Shown here piece by piece: positions 58,091 through 64,000 of a stretch of DNA of 64,000 nt (position 1 is the first letter of the stretch; every line of letters starts with the position of its first letter). The DNA is from Lachnospiraceae bacterium MC2017 (lineage in GTDB: Bacteria > Bacillota > Clostridia > Lachnospirales > Lachnospiraceae): the NCBI GenBank assembly GCA_000701625.1, contig JNJK01000006.1, positions 124,001-188,000 of the forward strand. Direction: 5' to 3'. Under the pieces are notes generated by a model. That model had not been told where the DNA came from, searched no databases, and worked only from the letters and a program-made list of their open reading frames with translations. The position numbers and the translations under genes are program-made.

Positions 58091-58756
58091 ATGACAGTTG
58101 AAGGAAAGCACATTTATATATATGGGGAAAAGGATATCCTGATACCGCTTGTCACAATAAATACGTTTCATGGTGATGGAAGCGACGTTTATACGGCGCT
58201 GAAAGGCATGACTGATAAAAAAATATGCCTCGCAGTGATCAGTGATATTGATTGGAATAAAGAAATGTCGCCATGGGAGTGCCCGCCTTTAAGAAAAAAT
58301 GATAGTCCTTTTACGGGTGGAGCAGATGATTATCTGAAAAAACTTGTACATAAGATCATACCTGCAATAAAAGATGAGCTAAAGTATGAACCGAAAGAAA
58401 TCGTGATCGCAGGATATTCTCTGGCAGGATTATTTGCTATTTACAGTTTGTATAAGACGGATGTCTTCAGTGCGGCAGTAAGCGCATCGGGATCTATGTG
58501 GTTTCCGAATTTTAATGAATATACAGAAAAAAATGAATTATGCAAAAAGCCCGTAAAAGTGTATTTTTCCCTTGGAGATAAAGAGGCAAAAACCAAAAAT
58601 TTGCTTTTAGCAAAGGTTGAGAAGAATACGTCCGATATATTTAATAGGTTCTGCAATTTGGGCATAGATACGGTATTTGAAATGAATCCCGGAAATCATT
58701 TCAAAGATGCCGAAGTGCGTCTTGCCAAAGGTATCGCATGGATACTAAGCTACTGA
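58091..58756 (+). CDS. Alpha/beta-hydrolase (esterase D-like)
   Basis: A 221-residue hydrolase. The nucleophile elbow is GYSLAG with Ser110; the downstream histidine is likely in NPGNHFKDA (about 204). The pattern FSAAVSASGSMWFPNF after the elbow is typical of esterase D/Fes-like proteins. No signal peptide. GCGGAG lies 9 bases before ATG 58091. It follows the alkyltransferase-like gene by 28 bases and probably shares its transcript. Substrate unknown. Confidence 0.82.
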   Translation: MTVEGKHIYIYGEKDILIPLVTINTFHGDGSDVYTALKGMTDKKICLAVISDIDWNKEMSPWECPPLRKNDSPFTGGADDYLKKLVHKIIPAIKDELKYEPKEIVIAGYSLAGLFAIYSLYKTDVFSAAVSASGSMWFPNFNEYTEKNELCKKPVKVYFSLGDKEAKTKNLLLAKVEKNTSDIFNRFCNLGIDTVFEMNPGNHFKDAEVRLAKGIAWILSY

Positions 58757-58782
58757 AAACCTGTTAACCCGGAGGTGAAGGT

Positions 58783-61599
58783 GTGAAGAAAACAGTGATC
58801 ATAATTATCGACCTTGTAATAATGATGTTGATACTTTTCTTCATAATTCAGTATACCAATGCAAAAATGCGCGAAAGCAATGAGAACGTTACTGCGGCTT
58901 TCGAGAAAATGACTGTCACTGCAGAGCAGATCATCACGAATTACCTTGAGGATGAGCAGCATCTTTGTGATATCTGGGCCAATTTTATCAATCGTTCCGC
59001 TGAAGCAGGATCGCCCATGACTGCAGAGGAAGCAATCTCTTTTATCAGAAAGGCAAAAATCTCTCCAAGTATCTATGGACATCTGATATTCCCTGAAGAA
59101 TCATCTAAAAGCGGCATATCTACTCACTCAAGTTCGAAGGACCCGGATGATTATTCGGTTTCATATCGAAATATAAATCTTTTTGAAAATCTTGATAATA
59201 TCAGCAGAGAAGACGGAGTTGTCAGCCTGACAAGGGCATATACGAATCCTCAGAATGGGGTGCAGTCAATTGCGTTTATGAATTTCGTAACTATACGGGA
59301 TGAGACAACCGGAGAACTTAAAGAAGCGCTTCTGATGCGTGTGGAACCGGTAAGTGTGCTTGAGGATAAGCTTGTTTTTTTGAGAGGAGAATATGACAAC
59401 GTGGAGATCGCGCTCATTAACAAGAATGGAGAATATCTGGTTCACGGTAAATCGCTGAAAAATTCCAATTTTTTTGAATATTATAAGTCTTATAACGATG
59501 CAGAAATTGCAGATTATAACAAAATGACAGATAAGGTCACGTCTGAAACAGGAACTATGACGATGATCAACTCAAAAGGAGAGGGATGTGTAATAGCATA
59601 TACTCCTTTGAAATCAATGGATACGTGGTTCCTTCTGGCATATATACCGGCAGTAGAACTTGAGTCGACCAATACGGTAGTGGACTGGATGCTGCTCGGA
59701 ATGGTGACCTTGGGATTGATGCTGCTTCTTGTATTCAATTATCTGGTACTTATGGTATATAACAGGAAGCTGGCAGAAGCTGCAGTGGTGGCAAATCAGG
59801 CAAATGAGGCAAAATCACATTTCCTGTCAATAATGTCCCATGACATTCGTACGCCTATGAACGCAATTCTCGGTCTTAATGAAATGGTACTTCGGAACAG
59901 TCAGGATGAAGAAATCGTGGCATATTCCGAAAGCATCAGGACAGCGGGAAAGACTCTTCAGGGATTGATAAATGACATTCTGGATTTCTCAAAAATAGAA
60001 GCCGGAAAAATGGATATTATCAATGTAGACTACAGTTTTGTATCTATGCTCAATGACCTGGTAAATATGGTTCAGGGAAAAGCTGAGGACAAGGGGCTTG
60101 TTTTTAATCTGGACGTTGACAAGAATATTCCGTCTATATTGAATGGAGACGAGATCCGTATCAAACAGGTCATAACCAATATCCTTTCAAATGCTGTTAA
60201 ATACACAAAAGAAGGATCAATTACTTTCAAGGTTGGGTTTGAAAAAGAAAATTATGAATTCATCAGTCTCTCTATAAGTATCAGTGATACAGGTGTAGGT
60301 ATCAAACCCGAAGATATGAATCGGCTGTTTCAGGCTTTTGAACGTATCGAAGAAAATAAAAATAGGAACATAGAAGGAACCGGACTTGGAATGAGCATCG
60401 CACAGAGCTTTCTTAGAATGATGGGAAGTCATATAGAGGTGGAAAGCGAATATGGAAAAGGTTCGACTTTTTCCTTCAAGCTTAAGCAGGGGGTAAAGGA
60501 CTGGAATCCAATAGGCGAATATGAAGAGAGTTTCAAACGTTCTATTTCTGAAAGAATGAAATATCATGAGAGCTTTACTGCACCTGAGGCAAGACTTCTG
60601 GTGGTTGATGATACTCCGGTGAATCTTTCTGTATTCCAAAGTCTTTTAGAACGTACTATGATTCAGATAGATACGGCGATAAGCGGAGATGAAGGCATAG
60701 CATTGTACAAAAAAAGGCACTATGATGTTGTTTTTCTCGATCATATGATGCCTGATAAGGATGGTATCGAGACTCTTAAAGAGATGAAGATGATCACCGA
60801 TACAACGAATACGGGAACGCCTATAGTATGTCTTACTGCCAATGCTATTTCGGGTATGCGTGAAATGTATATAGGAGCAGGTTTTGATGATTATATGACT
60901 AAGCCTATCGATCCGGAACGGCTTGAGGCTATGATACTTTCTTATCTTCCAAAAGAGAAGGTTGCATCGTCCTTGGACGATGATGAGGATGATGATACAA
61001 GCATTCCGAAATTTATATGGGATATTGAGGCGATCAATGTAAATGAAGGCATAATACACTGCGGAAGCCATAAAGCCTATATGACAACGCTTAAAACATA
61101 TCTCGATTCTGCGGCAAAGAATGTTGAAGAAATAGAAAAATACTGGGGAGAAAGAGATATAAAAAATACAACGGTCAAAGTTCATGCGTTAAAAAGTACT
61201 TCCCGTGTGATCGGAGCAAATGAACTTGGTGATCTTGCTGCACATCTTGAAAATGCAGGGGGATCAGGTGACGCAGGAACTCTTGAAAGGGAGCTCATAA
61301 CCCTTTTAACACAGTATAAGGAATTGGTCAGAAAACTAGAGCCTTTACGTGACATAAAGGGGGATGCAGTTGAGGATAATAGACCGGTCATTTCTGAAAA
61401 GGATATGAAAGCGGCGTATAATGATCTTACAGAAGCCTGCTCATCGTTTGATTATGACAGTGTGGTAAGTATAGTTGAATCTCTAAAAGAATACAGATTT
61501 CCGGAGGGGGAGGAAGTTCGCTTTGAAGCCTTAAAAAATGCTGTTGATAATTTTGATTATGACCTGATACCGGAAATTCTAACATGTGAAGAAGGATAA
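58783..61599 (+). CDS. Hybrid sensor histidine kinase (Cache-HisKA-REC-HPt)
   Basis: A 938-residue membrane kinase. TM1 is residues 4-25, an extracellular Cache-type sensor about 30-300, TM2 about 303-327. HisKA follows with His353 in SHDIRTPMN, HATPase with NAVKYTKEG and GTGLGMSIA, a receiver with Asp653 in FLDHMMPDKDG, and an HPt domain with His801 in VHALKST. This is a complete phosphorelay in one chain. It starts at GTG 58783 after GGAGGTG. The next two genes, a binding lipoprotein and a response regulator, probably supply its ligand and its output. Confidence 0.93.
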   Translation: MKKTVIIIIDLVIMMLILFFIIQYTNAKMRESNENVTAAFEKMTVTAEQIITNYLEDEQHLCDIWANFINRSAEAGSPMTAEEAISFIRKAKISPSIYGHLIFPEESSKSGISTHSSSKDPDDYSVSYRNINLFENLDNISREDGVVSLTRAYTNPQNGVQSIAFMNFVTIRDETTGELKEALLMRVEPVSVLEDKLVFLRGEYDNVEIALINKNGEYLVHGKSLKNSNFFEYYKSYNDAEIADYNKMTDKVTSETGTMTMINSKGEGCVIAYTPLKSMDTWFLLAYIPAVELESTNTVVDWMLLGMVTLGLMLLLVFNYLVLMVYNRKLAEAAVVANQANEAKSHFLSIMSHDIRTPMNAILGLNEMVLRNSQDEEIVAYSESIRTAGKTLQGLINDILDFSKIEAGKMDIINVDYSFVSMLNDLVNMVQGKAEDKGLVFNLDVDKNIPSILNGDEIRIKQVITNILSNAVKYTKEGSITFKVGFEKENYEFISLSISISDTGVGIKPEDMNRLFQAFERIEENKNRNIEGTGLGMSIAQSFLRMMGSHIEVESEYGKGSTFSFKLKQGVKDWNPIGEYEESFKRSISERMKYHESFTAPEARLLVVDDTPVNLSVFQSLLERTMIQIDTAISGDEGIALYKKRHYDVVFLDHMMPDKDGIETLKEMKMITDTTNTGTPIVCLTANAISGMREMYIGAGFDDYMTKPIDPERLEAMILSYLPKEKVASSLDDDEDDDTSIPKFIWDIEAINVNEGIIHCGSHKAYMTTLKTYLDSAAKNVEEIEKYWGERDIKNTTVKVHALKSTSRVIGANELGDLAAHLENAGGSGDAGTLERELITLLTQYKELVRKLEPLRDIKGDAVEDNRPVISEKDMKAAYNDLTEACSSFDYDSVVSIVESLKEYRFPEGEEVRFEALKNAVDNFDYDLIPEILTCEEG

Positions 61600-61626
61600 G
61601 ACTTCTTCAGTTACGGAGGAGGCAGT

Positions 61627-62943
61627 ATGACGACTCAAACAACGGGAATTATAAAAAAGATACTGGTGTTGGTTTCTGTTATTTCATTGGTACCGGGGCT
61701 GGTTTCGTGTGGACAAAAAAATGATAAAAATGCAGAATTTATCCCCAGGCTGTCATCCGATACGACATGCCGGATCAAGGTTGCGGGCAGTTATTCAAAT
61801 TTTGAGTCGCTTGAAAGTGAATTTGAGCGTTTCTATGAATATTATCCAAATATAACTCTTAACTATGTTTATCTGGATGATTATGATAACACGATCGACA
61901 GCGCATTGATGAGTGATGAAGCACCGGATATTTATGTAACGGCATCATGGATGCTGGATGATGACAAAATGGCTCCTGTTTTAGAAAATGCGGAGGTTTT
62001 ATCTGATCCGGCGCTTGATATTGATCTGGACTGTATCCGAAAAGGCGCCAGGTGGACATTGGAAAACGGTGATGTCATCATGCTTCCCATATTTACAAGG
62101 TCATACGGAATGCTTGTAAACATGGATATCTTTGAAAAAAACGGGCTTAAGGTTCCGGGAAATTACAGTCAGCTTATAGAGGTCTGTGATAAACTAAAGG
62201 CAGCAGGGTATGACACACCTATTATGGGTGCGAATGGCACTACAGTCGCAGGTATGTACTATTCCTTTGCTTTCCCTTATTTTTGCGATAATGTTTTGAG
62301 TGATCCGGATTCGGTAGAGGCACTTAATTCCATGGACAGTTCGGCAGGCGGGATGATGCGTCCGGCACTTGAGAAGATACAGACTTTTGTGGACTCGGGA
62401 TATTTGGATCCTGCCATTTGTTCTGAGGAGATAGAAGATGATTATAACGCTGTCATCATGCGATTTTTCGAAGGCGATGTACCGATGATGCTTGGCAGCG
62501 GCGATATGGTTTCCGGCACGCAAAAGAGAGAGAGTAAGTCGGAGGCTTTTTTGGCAAAACCTTTTAGATACAAATTTTATGTTGTGCCGTTAGGTGATGA
62601 TGGCGGATATTTCCTTGATTCGGTCAACCTGTTTTTTAGCGTGAATAAAAACAGCAGCAATCTGGATATGACCAATGAATTTATCAGATTCCTTACGAGA
62701 GAAAAAGAACTCGGAAATATGGCTGTGATAAAAAGACTAATTACTCCGGCAAATGATTTTTCGTTGGATGAAGTCTATTCATCTCTGGAGGGTTTCCCTG
62801 AGGAAAAGGCTTTCAGCTACAAGGAGACAGGGTTGAGCGATTCTGTTAATAAAGAGTTTCGCGCGGCTGCATATAAAGTTGCTAACGGAGATATGACGGT
62901 GGATGAGGCGGTGAATGCCTACGGCAGTTTGTGGGATGAATAA
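61627..62943 (+). CDS. Extracellular solute-binding lipoprotein
   Basis: A 438-residue family 1 binding protein. The signal ends in a lipobox (SLVPGLVSC, Cys about 28). The mature part has the usual RIKVAGSYSNFESLESEFER opening and later NVDIFEKNG-like LVNMDIFEKNGLKVPGNYSQ. No permease or ATPase gene follows; instead it stands between a histidine kinase and a response regulator. It may present a sugar-like ligand to the kinase sensor, an inference from context. GGAGGAGG precedes ATG. Confidence 0.9.
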   Translation: MTTQTTGIIKKILVLVSVISLVPGLVSCGQKNDKNAEFIPRLSSDTTCRIKVAGSYSNFESLESEFERFYEYYPNITLNYVYLDDYDNTIDSALMSDEAPDIYVTASWMLDDDKMAPVLENAEVLSDPALDIDLDCIRKGARWTLENGDVIMLPIFTRSYGMLVNMDIFEKNGLKVPGNYSQLIEVCDKLKAAGYDTPIMGANGTTVAGMYYSFAFPYFCDNVLSDPDSVEALNSMDSSAGGMMRPALEKIQTFVDSGYLDPAICSEEIEDDYNAVIMRFFEGDVPMMLGSGDMVSGTQKRESKSEAFLAKPFRYKFYVVPLGDDGGYFLDSVNLFFSVNKNSSNLDMTNEFIRFLTREKELGNMAVIKRLITPANDFSLDEVYSSLEGFPEEKAFSYKETGLSDSVNKEFRAAAYKVANGDMTVDEAVNAYGSLWDE

Positions 62944-62964
62944 TTTCCGCAGAAAGGATGCTGA

Positions 62965-63981
62965 ATGGAAGAGCGCGTAGTCGTTGTAGATGATGATGCG
63001 ATCATATTGAAGAATGCTAACACGGTTCTTTCGGAAGCCGGATTTAAGGTTACATGCCTTAAAAGCGGTCGGCTTTTGCTGGAGTACGTCGTAAGGAATA
63101 AGATCGACATGTTGCTCCTTGATATAAAAATGCCTGAACCCGACGGCTTTGAAACCTTGAAGCTTCTCAGAAAATGGGAAAAAGAAAACGGGATGAAAGA
63201 GATACCGGTGATCTTCTTTACCGCAAATGATGACTGCGAATCGGAAATGCGTGGGTTATCTTTGGGAGCGATGGATTTTATAAGAAAACCTTTTGTTGCA
63301 GAGGTTTTAATCCTTCGCGTGAGACACCTTCTGGATCTTATCAGGCTTCAGCGTGATCTGCATTCAGAGGTTGAGCGTAAGACTAAAGAGATAGAGGGAT
63401 TATCGCTACATGTAGTACATACTCTGGCTGATGCCATCGATGCAAAAGATGCCTATACCAAGGGCCATTCAGGAAGAGTCGCTGAGTATTCCCGGGAAAT
63501 AGCCAAAAGAGCCGGTTATTCAATCGAAAGACAGGAAGAAATATACATGATGGGCCTGCTTCACGATGTCGGAAAGATTGGAGTTCCCGATGCCGTGATA
63601 AATAAACCGGGAAGACTTACGGATGAAGAATTTGAAAAAATAAAAGCGCATCCCGGAAGGGGAGCCAAGATCCTTCAAAATATAGAGGAAATGCCCCAAT
63701 TGGCCATAGGAGCGAGGTGGCACCATGAGCGCTTTGACGGAAGGGGATATCCCGACGGATTATCGGGAGAGGATATTCCTGAAGAAGCAAGGATCATCGC
63801 TGTAGCAGATGCCTATGATGCCATGACCAGTAACAGGAGTTACAGGGACATCATTCCACAGGAAGTGGTCAAAGGCGAGCTGGAGAAAGGTTCGGGAACA
63901 CAGTTTGATCCGCAGTTTGCAGCAATAATGCTTGAAATAATAAAAGAAGATGTCGAATACAAACTTGTGGGTCACAAATAA
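62965..63981 (+). CDS. Response regulator with HD-GYP domain
   Basis: A 338-residue regulator. Residues 4-125 are a receiver with Asp53 in LLLDIKMPEPDG. Residues about 150-335 are an HD-GYP phosphodiesterase: KGHSGRVAEYS, the HD pair His200-Asp201 in LLHDVGKIGVPD, HHERFDGRGYPDG and ADAYDAMTSNRSYR. Such proteins hydrolyse cyclic-di-GMP. It begins 21 bases after the binding-protein gene, so kinase, lipoprotein and regulator form one operon linking an outside signal to cyclic-di-GMP levels. Confidence 0.93.
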   Translation: MEERVVVVDDDAIILKNANTVLSEAGFKVTCLKSGRLLLEYVVRNKIDMLLLDIKMPEPDGFETLKLLRKWEKENGMKEIPVIFFTANDDCESEMRGLSLGAMDFIRKPFVAEVLILRVRHLLDLIRLQRDLHSEVERKTKEIEGLSLHVVHTLADAIDAKDAYTKGHSGRVAEYSREIAKRAGYSIERQEEIYMMGLLHDVGKIGVPDAVINKPGRLTDEEFEKIKAHPGRGAKILQNIEEMPQLAIGARWHHERFDGRGYPDGLSGEDIPEEARIIAVADAYDAMTSNRSYRDIIPQEVVKGELEKGSGTQFDPQFAAIMLEIIKEDVEYKLVGHK

Positions 63982-64000
63982 AAATCCACATCAGTGTAAA

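Noticed and set aside
1-64000. tRNA, rRNA, CRISPR array or retron/DGR reverse transcriptase
   Set aside because: I looked for cloverleaf arms, rRNA motifs, spaced repeats and reverse-transcriptase motifs and saw none.

Overview
The window looks like a chromosome segment of a Gram-positive anaerobe of the Lachnospiraceae (Butyrivibrio/Lachnospira type). The reasons are moderate-to-low G+C, strong GGAGG ribosome-binding sites throughout, a [FeFe]-hydrogenase-type sensor, BspA-like leucine-rich repeats, large serine recombinases, and phage morphogenesis genes of the Firmicutes XkdM/XkdQ/XkdS type. This assignment is inference; there is no rRNA or tRNA gene in the window.

Region 1 (1-33,100) is the right part of a contractile-tailed (myovirus-like) prophage. 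It starts at the 3' end of a probable early-region helicase and a sigma-like regulator. An AT-rich BspA-type surface protein follows, then HNH nuclease with a cos-like region, a ParB-methyltransferase and an accessory cassette (DUF4314/DUF5049, amidoligase, gamma-glutamylcyclotransferase-like, zinc ribbon). After this come TerS/TerL, portal, ClpP-like protease, HK97-type capsid, connectors, tail sheath and tube, a tail chaperone with a -1 frameshift signal, tape measure, baseplate, an appendage protein with a self-cleaving G2 peptidase domain, holin and endolysin. The right end carries an HTH/zinc protein, a SHOCT-like protein and three consecutive recombinase genes. A 36-bp promoter-like element (TTGATR-N17-GATRWA, with AGAGTGAT at its 3' half) occurs four times: three times in the amidoligase cassette and once before the recombinases.

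Region 2 (33,100-36,000) has a probable free-standing small RNA gene with its own promoter and terminator, followed by a membrane chemotaxis receptor.

Region 3 (36,000-57,200) is a mosaic of small accessory genes and many truncated relics. Intact or nearly intact units are an XRE/ImmA-IrrE/PIN-like operon, a Panacea-type antitoxin beside a broken toxin, BrnT/BrnA, a DUF3990/XRE pair, nitroreductases, TetR regulators with clear operators, YjdF, a flavodoxin and DUF1848. A cytoplasmic hydrogenase-like chemotaxis transducer is also here. Relics include IS200 tnpA, HsdR, a serine recombinase, an inverted YesN-type regulator, an ACGX-repeat RiPP precursor with its radical-SAM gene, Sir2, Phd/Doc, TetR, PAP2 and acetyltransferases. 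Several relics have close copies in the prophage right end (a 190-bp block with one mismatch, brnA, a GNAT 3' end), so the two regions have exchanged DNA.

Region 4 (57,400-64,000) looks like stable chromosome: an MmcQ-alkyltransferase fusion and an esterase, then an operon of hybrid histidine kinase, extracellular binding lipoprotein and response regulator with HD-GYP domain, which probably links an extracellular ligand to cyclic-di-GMP turnover.
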